In this document: positions 14,992 through 22,332 of the stretch, one piece after another
Numbering within the stretch: position 1 is the first letter of the stretch
How the letters are laid out: each line of letters begins with the position of its first letter
NCBI GenBank assembly: GCA_965658355.1
Contig: CBFHRX010000013.1
Span: 1 to 44,690, forward strand
Length of the DNA: 44,690 bases
Source of the DNA: UBA11891 sp965658355
GTDB lineage: Bacteria > Bacteroidota > Bacteroidia > Flavobacteriales > Flavobacteriaceae
Reading direction: 5' to 3'
Program-made: the position numbers and the translations under genes
Notes under the pieces: generated by a model
What the model was told of the DNA's origin: nothing
The model's input: only the letters and a program-made list of their open reading frames with translations
Databases searched by the model: none

Positions 14992-16502
14992 TATTCCTCT
15001 GCTAACATTTGCTCACCTGCTTCGATTGCTTCCTCAATAGATCCTTTTAAGTTAAAGGCAGCTTCTGGAATATGGTCTAATTCTCCATCCATAATCATAT
15101 TGAACCCTTTGATGGTTTCTTTGATGTCAACCAATACTCCAGGGATTCCTGTAAACTGTTCCGCTACGTGGAAAGGCTGCGAAAGGAATCGCTGAACACG
15201 ACGGGCACGCGACACCGCTAGTTTGTCTTCTTCTGACAATTCTTCCATCCCTAAGATGGCAATAATGTCTTGTAATTCTTTGTATCGCTGGAGCAATTCT
15301 TTTACGCGCTGCGCGCAATTATAGTGCTCGTCTCCTAGGATCTCCGCTGTTAGGATACGCGAAGTAGAATCGAGTGGATCAACTGCAGGGTAGATACCTA
15401 ATTCGGCAATTTTACGAGATAATACAGTCGTGGCATCTAAGTGGGCAAAGGTTGTTGCCGGTGCCGGGTCAGTTAAGTCATCCGCAGGTACATATACCGC
15501 TTGTACCGATGTAATCGATCCTTTTTTGGTAGAGGTGATTCGCTCTTGCATAGCCCCCATTTCTGTGGCTAGTGTGGGTTGATATCCTACCGCTGATGGC
15601 ATACGACCCAATAGGGCAGATACCTCAGAACCAGCCTGAGTAAATCGGAAGATATTATCGACAAAGAAAAGAACGTCTTTCCCTTGTCCGTCTCCTGCTC
15701 CATCTCGGAAGTATTCCGCGATTGTAAGTCCCGAAAGGGCTACTCGTGCACGGGCTCCAGGAGGCTCATTCATCTGTCCAAATACAAAGGTTGCTTTGGA
15801 ATCAAGCATCGCTTTTTTGTCTACTTTCGACAAATCCCATCCTCCTTCTTCCATAGAATGAAGAAAGTCGTCGCCGTATTTTATAATCCCTGATTCTAAC
15901 ATCTCGCGAAGTAGGTCATTCCCCTCTCTGGTACGTTCTCCAACTCCAGCAAATACAGACAATCCTCCGTGCCCTTTGGCAATGTTGTTAATCAATTCTT
16001 GAATCAATACTGTTTTTCCTACTCCGGCTCCTCCGAACAATCCAATTTTACCTCCTTTGGCGTAAGGTTCAATAAGGTCGATTACTTTGATTCCTGTAAA
16101 AAGAACTTCTGTCGATGTAGAGAGCTCGTCAAATGCAGGTGCAGCTCTGTGAATCGGCAGTCCATCGTCTCCAGATTTAGGAAGGTCACCCAAACCGTCA
16201 ATAGCATCTCCAATCACATTGAAAAGGCGTCCGTAAACGGCGTCACCAATAGGCATTTGAATAGCAGAACCTGTTTGGGTAACAGCAGCCCCACGATACA
16301 ATCCATCTGTCGAGTCCATTGAAATCGTTCGTACAGTGTCTTCACCAATGTGAGATTGCACCTCTAAGACGAGTTTAGATCCGTCTTGATTTTCGATTTC
16401 TAATGCGTCATAAATTTTGGGAAGAGTAGCGCCTTCTTCAGCGAAGGTTACGTCTACTACAGGTCCAATGATCTGGGATACTTTGCCTTGGGTATGAGCC
16501 AT
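14991..16502 (-). CDS. atpD: ATP synthase F1 beta subunit
   Basis: This 503-residue catalytic subunit has a P-loop GGAGVGKT at 157-164, the GERTREGNDL segment with the catalytic glutamate near residue 188, LLFFVDNIFRFTQAG-type Walker B sequence (VLFFVDNIFRFTQAG), and the signature PAVDPLDSTS near residue 370. It makes ATP in the F1 head on the cytoplasmic side of the membrane. The length exceeds the E. coli protein (460), mainly through small insertions such as residues 200-225 (ESGIIKYGDDFLHSMEEG), which are seen in Bacteroidota. A perfect -7 element lies 27 bases before the ATG. atpC follows with a one-base overlap. Confidence 0.98.
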   Translation of the reverse strand: MAHTQGKVSQIIGPVVDVTFAEEGATLPKIYDALEIENQDGSKLVLEVQSHIGEDTVRTISMDSTDGLYRGAAVTQTGSAIQMPIGDAVYGRLFNVIGDAIDGLGDLPKSGDDGLPIHRAAPAFDELSTSTEVLFTGIKVIDLIEPYAKGGKIGLFGGAGVGKTVLIQELINNIAKGHGGLSVFAGVGERTREGNDLLREMLESGIIKYGDDFLHSMEEGGWDLSKVDKKAMLDSKATFVFGQMNEPPGARARVALSGLTIAEYFRDGAGDGQGKDVLFFVDNIFRFTQAGSEVSALLGRMPSAVGYQPTLATEMGAMQERITSTKKGSITSVQAVYVPADDLTDPAPATTFAHLDATTVLSRKIAELGIYPAVDPLDSTSRILTAEILGDEHYNCAQRVKELLQRYKELQDIIAILGMEELSEEDKLAVSRARRVQRFLSQPFHVAEQFTGIPGVLVDIKETIKGFNMIMDGELDHIPEAAFNLKGSIEEAIEAGEQMLAEE

Positions 16503-16529
16503 TTGAAAGAGTTTTTACTTTTTGCAGTG

Positions 16530-16537
16530 CAAATATA
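16530..16537 (-). promoter_or_regulatory. -7 promoter element for atpDC
   Basis: TATATTTG on the minus strand matches TAnnTTTG exactly and lies 27 bases before the atpD ATG. The expected -33 region abuts the inverted repeat at 16560-16574. Confidence 0.6.
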
Positions 16538-16559
16538 CTAGGTACAACAGAGATTCACC

Positions 16560-16580
16560 ACCTATTTAATAGGTTTTTTT
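16560..16580 (+). repeat. inverted repeat upstream of atpDC promoter
   Basis: ACCTAT-TTA-ATAGGT, followed by a T-run on the plus strand (16574-16580). It resembles a short plus-strand terminator, but no plus-strand gene ends here. It also abuts the -33 region of the atpDC promoter, so a protein-binding site is another possibility. Confidence 0.35.
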
Positions 16581-16610
16581 CAATAAAAAAGGGGGCCAAA
16601 AGCCCCCTTT
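16581..16610 (-). terminator. intrinsic terminator after the 986-residue TonB receptor gene
   Basis: On the minus strand AAAGGGGGC (16610-16602) pairs with GCCCCCTTT (16596-16588) around a 5-base loop and runs into a T-rich tract (16590-16581). It begins 18 bases after the stop codon at 16629 and separates this gene from atpDC. Confidence 0.92.
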
Positions 16611-16628
16611 CTATTTGTTGTTTCTCAA

Positions 16629-19589
16629 TTAAGGTTGAAAGGTCAATCCAATGTAGTATGTCGAACCGATTAAACCAGCTCCTGGAGCCGATACATACTC
16701 TGTATTGGTGATGTTTGATCCTCCAATTTTAAGAGAAAGATTGTTCAAATTATAGGTGATTTGAGCATCCAATAAATCTCTAGCTGGGATAGTACCATCT
16801 AAGAAAGAAGATTCCCATAGGTAAGAATCGTAGTGTCTGAAGTTGATTCCAAAACCGACATTCTTAAATAAATTTTCTTTTCCAAAAGAAATCTTATAGG
16901 TATTCTCAGGCGTGTTGAATCCAGCTTCAAAATCAGGATTTTCTTCTTGTGCAAAATCAAACTTTGCATAGGTATAGCTCAAACCAAGATCAAAGCCTCC
17001 TAGTTGTGTATCCAGTCCAATATTGAATCCACTTGATTTTACATCAGCGTCAGTGTTGGTATTGATCGCTGTTCCAGTGAAATCACCTTCTGCTACTGCA
17101 AGCATTGCTGCAGGAACTGCACCAGGTGCGTTAGGGTTTCCAAGAAGTACAGACAACGGAATGTTTTCTGTTAAAGCAACATCTCCATAGTGAGGTGTTA
17201 CGACAGTTTCCGATGTGATAAAATTGTTGTAATCATTCGCATAGTAACTTGCATCTACGTATACTTTACCTATTTTTCCACGGTAGCCTATTTCGTAAGC
17301 CGTCACTTGTTCCGGCTCAACTAAGGCAACATTTGCTTTTACTAAATCAGCTGGGTTTTCTGTTTGTGCAAATTTTACAACAGAAGAAAACGTAAAAGAA
17401 TTGTTGGCAATATCATTACCCGTAAGCGTGTTATAAGTAGACACATTGAGTGCTTGTCCTAATTGAACTATCTCCGGGTCTAAATCCCTTGAAGTTGTTT
17501 CATAACGGTCAAAGTTATCCTTGGCAGATCCCAATAAGATTCCTCTAGGTGTTTCCAAACCAATATATTGGTTTTGAGTCGTTGGGTAACGGAAACCGGT
17601 TTGATAAGACAAACGAATATTGTGGTTACGTGCCTCGTCTGGCGTCCACACAAAAGAAGCTCTTGGAGAGAAGTTCCCTTCAAAGTTTTGAGCCCCGTCA
17701 TAACGTAGAGATCCGGTGAACTTTAGCGTTTCACCAAACTTTCGTTGTGCTTGCATATATACTCCATATTCTGAGTAGTCAATAGTACTTCCTCTATCGG
17801 TGAAGATACTACCATCAGAATTCAAGCTGTAACTTCTATAAGAACCTCCAACTTGGATTTCAGCAAAGCTTATCTTGTCTTTAAAATTGTAGTTCGCGTC
17901 AAAGTGCGTCAAACTAGTTTTATCTGTAAATTTTGATCCCGCATACAAGGGGGTTGAAGTAATTGTATTGAATAAACTTTCGAACTGGGATGTACCTAAT
18001 TGTGCAAGGCCTTGGTTCGCCGTTTGACGAGCTGCCGCATGAGCTTGTGCAGAAGTAGCACCATTTTGAAGTACTGCTCCTATATAAGCACCTGCATAGT
18101 TTGTAAACCAATCAGTAGCTTGTGAACCATTAATGACAAGACCTGTTGCTACTGCATCATACGAATTACCTGAATCTTCAATGGTAGTATATCCACGAAC
18201 AAAGAAGTTATCGCCGCGAATCTCTAATTTATGCTGTTGCATGACAAAGTCCTTCAAAATATAACGGCTGGCTCCTTGATAGATAGAGTTCCCCATTCCT
18301 ACTTTAGAAACCCAAATGGCCTCAGTAGTATCACTTAATTTTAAATGCAAAGAGGCATCAAATTTTGTGGAAGTAGCATCGCCATTGTAAAGTTGTTGTT
18401 CTGTATAACCATCCATCCCAACAGTTACTTCCTCATCTGCAAATATTCCTCCGATAGCGCCATCAACAGCAGCGTCTAAACCTGGAAACAGACTTGGGTT
18501 GCTAAGAACTGCTTGCGGAGCTAGACCTGCTGCAACAGCTCCATTTAATACTTGCTGCTCAACAGCTCCTCTTACAGCGGGTGTGGCTCTTGCGATATCA
18601 TAAAAGTTTAAACCTGTAGTAACCTCATCACCGTATACGTTTGCGGCATCAAAAACAAGTTCGTTACCTGTACGTGTAAGGGTCTGATCGGCATTACCAG
18701 CCAAACGATCTACATACATACGATCGTCAGTGGCCGCCCATTCTTTCCCTTGATAGTGGGAAACGTTAAACTTAACAGCAAACTTTTCGCTCACTTTGAA
18801 GGCCGCTCGAACGGCTACATCGTAGTAGGTATTGTCTCCATTGTTAGAAGAAGAGTTGATTCCTGTTTTAGCATAGGCTGAAACCCCCTCGCTGTCAAAT
18901 GGACTTTTACTTCTCATGAATAGGATCCCGTTAAATGCATTGGCCCCATATAAGGCAGAAGAAGCTCCTGGTAATAATTCAAGTGCTGCTACATCCAATT
19001 GATTCAACCCGAGTAAGTTTCCTACTGAAAAGTTAAGCCCAGGTGCTGCGTTGTCCATACCGTCTACCAATTGAAGGAAACGAGTATTGGCAAATGAAGC
19101 AAAACCACGGGTGTTAATAGAAGGAAAACCAATTGCTGAATAGTTGACATCAACCCCTTTTAAGTTCTCAAGAGAAGTATAATAATCTGGCGATGTTGTA
19201 TTGCGAATGTCTTTTAAACTCAATCGCTCTACCGAAACGGGAGATTCTGCGATTCGTTCTGGTGTTCTAGAAGCGGCAATAATAATTTCTTCAAGCTGAC
19301 TGGCTTGTTCTATCATCGTGACAGCTATAGCGCCTGCTTCTGTTACGTTTATTTCCTGTGAGGCAAACCCAACTGCGGATATCTCCAAAGTAATAGGGAA
19401 TGCTTGTGATGTTTCAATTTGGAAGTTTCCATCAAAGTCGGAAACTGTACCCTCTGTTGATGACAAAACAATATTAACGCCAGGCACCGCCTGATTGTTT
19501 TCATCCACTACCGTACCGGAAAGGGTCGTTTGTGCGAATGTCAGGGCAGTACCCAAGAGCATAAGCAATAGTGACGTAATTTTTTTCAT
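16629..19589 (-). CDS. TonB-dependent receptor with CarboxypepD_reg-like domain
   Basis: This 986-residue outer-membrane receptor has a signal peptide (MKKITSLLLMLLGTALTFAQ), a carboxypeptidase regulatory-like beta-sandwich (21-95, LSGTVVDENNQAVPGVNIVL...GTVSDFDGNFQI), a TonB-box-like EEIIIAASRTPERIAESP segment, a plug (about 110-230, with TRGFASFANTRFLQLVDGMD and LELLPGASSALYGANAFNG), and a barrel ending TYYIGLTFQP. No SusD-like partner lies nearby, so this is not a classical polysaccharide utilisation pair; the substrate is unknown. The gene is monocistronic: it has a strong terminator after it and a divergent acyltransferase before it. An 8-base perfect inverted repeat lies 18-44 bases before the start. 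Confidence 0.92.
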   Translation of the reverse strand: MKKITSLLLMLLGTALTFAQTTLSGTVVDENNQAVPGVNIVLSSTEGTVSDFDGNFQIETSQAFPITLEISAVGFASQEINVTEAGAIAVTMIEQASQLEEIIIAASRTPERIAESPVSVERLSLKDIRNTTSPDYYTSLENLKGVDVNYSAIGFPSINTRGFASFANTRFLQLVDGMDNAAPGLNFSVGNLLGLNQLDVAALELLPGASSALYGANAFNGILFMRSKSPFDSEGVSAYAKTGINSSSNNGDNTYYDVAVRAAFKVSEKFAVKFNVSHYQGKEWAATDDRMYVDRLAGNADQTLTRTGNELVFDAANVYGDEVTTGLNFYDIARATPAVRGAVEQQVLNGAVAAGLAPQAVLSNPSLFPGLDAAVDGAIGGIFADEEVTVGMDGYTEQQLYNGDATSTKFDASLHLKLSDTTEAIWVSKVGMGNSIYQGASRYILKDFVMQQHKLEIRGDNFFVRGYTTIEDSGNSYDAVATGLVINGSQATDWFTNYAGAYIGAVLQNGATSAQAHAAARQTANQGLAQLGTSQFESLFNTITSTPLYAGSKFTDKTSLTHFDANYNFKDKISFAEIQVGGSYRSYSLNSDGSIFTDRGSTIDYSEYGVYMQAQRKFGETLKFTGSLRYDGAQNFEGNFSPRASFVWTPDEARNHNIRLSYQTGFRYPTTQNQYIGLETPRGILLGSAKDNFDRYETTSRDLDPEIVQLGQALNVSTYNTLTGNDIANNSFTFSSVVKFAQTENPADLVKANVALVEPEQVTAYEIGYRGKIGKVYVDASYYANDYNNFITSETVVTPHYGDVALTENIPLSVLLGNPNAPGAVPAAMLAVAEGDFTGTAINTNTDADVKSSGFNIGLDTQLGGFDLGLSYTYAKFDFAQEENPDFEAGFNTPENTYKISFGKENLFKNVGFGINFRHYDSYLWESSFLDGTIPARDLLDAQITYNLNNLSLKIGGSNITNTEYVSAPGAGLIGSTYYIGLTFQP

Positions 19590-19606
19590 TTCTTTAGAAG
19601 TTTTTA

Positions 19607-19633
19607 AATATTCTTTAAATATATGAGAATATT
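19607..19633. repeat. perfect 8-base inverted repeat upstream of TonB receptor
   Basis: AATATTCT (19607-19614) and AGAATATT (19626-19633) are exact reverse complements with an 11-base spacer, lying 18-44 bases before the receptor start codon in the divergent region. It could be an operator or a leader hairpin. The A+T-rich context raises the chance of coincidence. Confidence 0.35.
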
Positions 19634-19671
19634 GTAATACTTCATAATTAAAGGTTTGTCTATAATCTATT

Positions 19672-19679
19672 TATATTTA
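19672..19679 (+). promoter_or_regulatory. possible -7 element for the acyltransferase gene
   Basis: TATATTTA matches TAnnTTTG at all fixed positions but the last, 35 bases before the ATG at 19715. A TTG lies only 13 bases upstream, closer than the usual spacing. Confidence 0.3.
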
Positions 19680-19714
19680 CTTCAAGATGCGTTTCAACAC
19701 ACTAATACTGTCTT

Positions 19715-20761
19715 ATGTCGTTTTTAAAAAACTCATTTTACATGGGAATGAAAGGCTTATTTAGGTCTTTCACACCCTTCTATTTTAGCAGTGTTCGTGT
19801 TTTTGGAAGAGAAAATATCCCTAAAAGCGGGGGGGTCGTATTTTCGCCCAATCACCAAGGTGCCTTTTTGGACCCCATTTTAGTGGGGGCTTATGTACCT
19901 GGCAAATTGTTTTCACTAACCCGAGGAGATGTCTTTGTATGGCCCTATAAGTGGGCTTTTGAAGCGATGCAAATGCTTCCTGTTTTTCGGATTCGAAACG
20001 GCTTTTCCAGTTTAAAAAATAATGATGCCACCTTTGCTAAATGCCACGAGATATTGGGAAGGTCCCAAAACATAATGATGTTTTCAGAAGGCCTTCATCA
20101 CAAAGAAATGTATTTGTACCCTGTCTCCAAGGGATCTAGCCGACTGGTGTTGAAAGCACAGCAAAAACACCCAAAGACCCCCCTTTTTTTAGTACCTGTT
20201 GGTATTAACTATCAAGACTACAATCGGCCTAGAAAAGGATTGCAGCTAGTTTTTGGAAAATCGATACCCATTCAGCCTTTTTTAAAGCAAGCTGAAAAAG
20301 AGGTGCACATAATCAATTCAATACGAGAGAGCTTAACGGAAGGCATGAAAGCCTGTTTATGGATTCCTGAAAAAGAAAACCATTATGAGTCTAAAGTTGC
20401 GTTTATTAATAAAGTTGATTGTAGACAATCATTCGCCGATATAAAACAAGAAGTATCAGAAATCACGAACCATCGTCACTCTAAACCCAGTTCCAAAGCA
20501 ATCCGACTGTTGAATCAACTGCTCCGTTTTCCAAATTGTATCCCGCTCTGGCTGACCAAGAAATTGATGCAGCAGTTCAAAGACCCTATTTTCCACGGAT
20601 CTGTTAAATACGCAGCGGCCTTATTTTTGTTTCCCTTGTGGTATTGTGTTCTTGGGGTATCCCTTTTTGGGTTTTACGATATGACTACCGCTTTAAGCGT
20701 GGTTTTTGGGTTGCTATTGTTTTTACTTATATCAATGACAATAGACGATAGAATTAACTGA
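19715..20761 (+). CDS. glycerol-phosphate acyltransferase family protein (PlsC/LPLAT fold)
   Basis: This 348-residue membrane-associated enzyme carries acyltransferase motifs: PNHQGAFLDP (His47 and Asp53), then FRIRNGFSSL, then FSEGLHHKEM with PVSKGSSRL. The first motif is H-x5-D rather than the H-x4-D of PlsC. This spacing and the LYPVSKGSSR block recall the Gpt2/Sct1-like branch of the superfamily. It probably acylates glycerol-3-phosphate or lysophosphatidate in phospholipid synthesis; the exact acceptor is not known. Two membrane segments lie at the C-terminus (about 295-343). Transcription is divergent from the TonB receptor. The next gene, ypdA, has its own promoter. Confidence 0.85.
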   Translation: MSFLKNSFYMGMKGLFRSFTPFYFSSVRVFGRENIPKSGGVVFSPNHQGAFLDPILVGAYVPGKLFSLTRGDVFVWPYKWAFEAMQMLPVFRIRNGFSSLKNNDATFAKCHEILGRSQNIMMFSEGLHHKEMYLYPVSKGSSRLVLKAQQKHPKTPLFLVPVGINYQDYNRPRKGLQLVFGKSIPIQPFLKQAEKEVHIINSIRESLTEGMKACLWIPEKENHYESKVAFINKVDCRQSFADIKQEVSEITNHRHSKPSSKAIRLLNQLLRFPNCIPLWLTKKLMQQFKDPIFHGSVKYAAALFLFPLWYCVLGVSLFGFYDMTTALSVVFGLLLFLLISMTIDDRIN

Positions 20762-20785
20762 TTATATGCTACAATATGATGTCAT

Positions 20786-20812
20786 AAAACACAAATATGT
20801 TTTTTGTGTTTT
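20786..20812. repeat. perfect 10-base inverted repeat upstream of ypdA promoter
   Basis: AAAACACAAA (20786-20795) and TTTGTGTTTT (20803-20812) are exact reverse complements around a 7-base loop. The repeat begins 25 bases after the acyltransferase stop and ends 2 bases before the TTG of the ypdA promoter. It may be a weak terminator, as its right arm is T-rich, or an operator. Confidence 0.5.
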
Positions 20813-20814
20813 AA

Positions 20815-20848
20815 TTGATATAACTTTTTATGATGTTTTTTATATTTG
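20815..20848 (+). promoter_or_regulatory. promoter of ypdA
   Basis: TTG (20815-20817) and TATATTTG (20841-20848) are separated by 23 bases, at the long end of what I recall as the Bacteroidota range. The -7 element is a perfect match. A 55-base leader separates it from the ypdA ATG. Confidence 0.55.
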
Positions 20849-20866
20849 TAATAATTTTATCTGATG

Positions 20867-20883
20867 TTGTGATGCTTTCACAA
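20867..20883. repeat. inverted repeat in ypdA leader
   Basis: TTGTGA-TGCTT-TCACAA is a perfect 6-base inverted repeat with a 5-base centre, 19 bases downstream of the -7 element and 20 bases before the ATG. It resembles a CRP/FNR-family half-site pair, but the spacer is one base shorter than the CRP consensus. It could also form an mRNA hairpin. Confidence 0.4.
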
Positions 20884-20903
20884 TAGTTTGTAGCTTCGTA
20901 TCC

Positions 20904-21866
20904 ATGATAGATGTAGTAATAATTGGTGCGGGTCCTATTGGTTTAGCCTGTGGAATAGCGGCAAAAGAGCAGGGTTTAGACTATTTAATTCTTGATAAAG
21001 GAACCTTGGTAAATTCTTTGTATCACTACCCGCTTAACATGACTTTTTTCTCAACCTCTGATAAATTGGAAATAGGAAACGTTCCTTTTATCTCTCAAAA
21101 CCCCAAACCTACTCGTTCCGAAGCACTAGAATACTACCGGCGTGCTACCTCTTACCACCAACTAAAGCTTCATCTCTTTGAAGAAGTACTTCATGTTGAA
21201 AAAGAATCAGAAGGAAACTTTGAAATCAAAACTTCAAAAAACACCTTTAAAGCTAAAAATATTGTTGTGGCCACTGGTTTTTATGATGCCCCTTACTTAC
21301 TAAATATTCCCGGAGAAGAGCTGGATAAAGTGCGACATTACTACACGGAGCCTCATCCGTATTTTAATATGGATGTTGCCATAATTGGGGCTGCCAATTC
21401 GGCTGTAGATGCCGCTTTGGAAACCTATCGAAAAGGGGCCAAAAGCGTGACAATGGTCATCCGGGAAAAAGAAATAGGGAAAAACGTAAAGTATTGGGCG
21501 CGACCGGATATTGTGAATCGAATAGAAGAGGGAAGTATCAGCGCTTACTTTGAAGCCTCTTTAACCGAAATTACCGAAACACACATTCAATTTAAAACCC
21601 CTCAAGAAACACATACCATAAAAAATGATTTTGTTCTTGCCATGACCGGTTATCAGCCGAACTTCACGCTTTTAGAATCACTTGGGGTTTCCTTTCAAAA
21701 GGATGCTTATAAAACGCCCCTTTATGAGGATGCTACTATGGCTGCTCAAGAGGGAGTTTATCTGGCTGGAGTTGTTTGTGGGGGACTTAAAACGAACAAG
21801 TGGTTTATAGAAAATTCCAGAGTTCACGCCCCTATTATCATGAGCGCAATAGCGGCTCGAAAATAA
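20904..21866 (+). CDS. ypdA: YpdA-type bacillithiol disulfide reductase (FAD/NAD(P)-dependent)
   Basis: This 320-residue flavoprotein resembles thioredoxin reductase but lacks the CxxC redox pair. The FAD-binding GAGPIGLACGIAA is at residues 8-20, a second Rossmann motif (IIGAANSAVDAALE) is near 155-170, and the C-terminal segment GVYLAGVVCGGLKTNKWFIENSRVHA is diagnostic of YpdA. Firmicute YpdA (Bdr) reduces oxidised bacillithiol with NADPH in the cytoplasm. Its presence here suggests that this organism makes bacillithiol; the Bsh biosynthesis genes are not in the window. It has its own promoter, with inverted repeats on both sides. Its stop codon directly abuts the stop of the convergent DinB-like gene with no base between. 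Confidence 0.92.
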   Translation: MIDVVIIGAGPIGLACGIAAKEQGLDYLILDKGTLVNSLYHYPLNMTFFSTSDKLEIGNVPFISQNPKPTRSEALEYYRRATSYHQLKLHLFEEVLHVEKESEGNFEIKTSKNTFKAKNIVVATGFYDAPYLLNIPGEELDKVRHYYTEPHPYFNMDVAIIGAANSAVDAALETYRKGAKSVTMVIREKEIGKNVKYWARPDIVNRIEEGSISAYFEASLTEITETHIQFKTPQETHTIKNDFVLAMTGYQPNFTLLESLGVSFQKDAYKTPLYEDATMAAQEGVYLAGVVCGGLKTNKWFIENSRVHAPIIMSAIAARK

Positions 21867-22322
21867 TTACACCAATTTGGCAAGTGCCAATACGCTTCCT
21901 ACATGGATTCCTTCGTGAAACAACGAAAACCTAAGGGCATCTTCTACACTTTTTAATTCCATCTTTGTAGAGGTAGTATAGGACTGAAAGTCTTTAAACA
22001 CCCCATCCTCAACATCTTTTGTTAATTGGATAAAGGTACTATCAAAAAGTCGAAGCAATTCTTCCACCTCTTCTTTGGTAACGTCTCTAGTGGGCTTAGT
22101 CCCTTTGTTATAGGACGCTATCCACTTGGCATCAATTCCCAAAGGCAAGCCCGAAAGACCGTAAACTAGCCTTTGAAGAGTCACAAGACAATGCGCAATA
22201 TTCCAAAAAATGGAGTTGTTGTACCCGTCTGGGATGGTGTTCAATTGTGCTAGAGAAAAGTGCTTTAGAAAGCGGCTGAAAATAGCTCTGTTATGGCGTA
22301 ATATTATGAGGGAATTTTCCAT
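21867..22322 (-). CDS. DinB-like four-helix protein
   Basis: This 151-residue helical protein carries the three histidines expected of the DinB/YfiT metal-binding fold: His44 in FWNIAHCLVTLQ, then His136 and His140 in SLFHEGIHVGSVLAL. Family members include damage-induced proteins and thiol transferases using mycothiol or bacillithiol. A link to the neighbouring ypdA (bacillithiol) is therefore tempting but unproven. The frame is open upstream to 22409, but this would overlap the DUF4270 gene; the ATG at 22322 lies 10 bases after that gene's stop and gives the usual DinB start. It is the last gene of the glgA-like/DUF4270/DinB operon. Confidence 0.82.
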   Translation of the reverse strand: MENSLIILRHNRAIFSRFLKHFSLAQLNTIPDGYNNSIFWNIAHCLVTLQRLVYGLSGLPLGIDAKWIASYNKGTKPTRDVTKEEVEELLRLFDSTFIQLTKDVEDGVFKDFQSYTTSTKMELKSVEDALRFSLFHEGIHVGSVLALAKLV

Positions 22323-22332
22323 AATGAAAAGC

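Noticed and set aside
20867..20883. Classical CRP binding site before ypdA
   Set aside because: The arms match TGTGA/TCACA but the spacer is five bases rather than six, and no CRP regulon evidence exists here. It is reported only as an inverted repeat.
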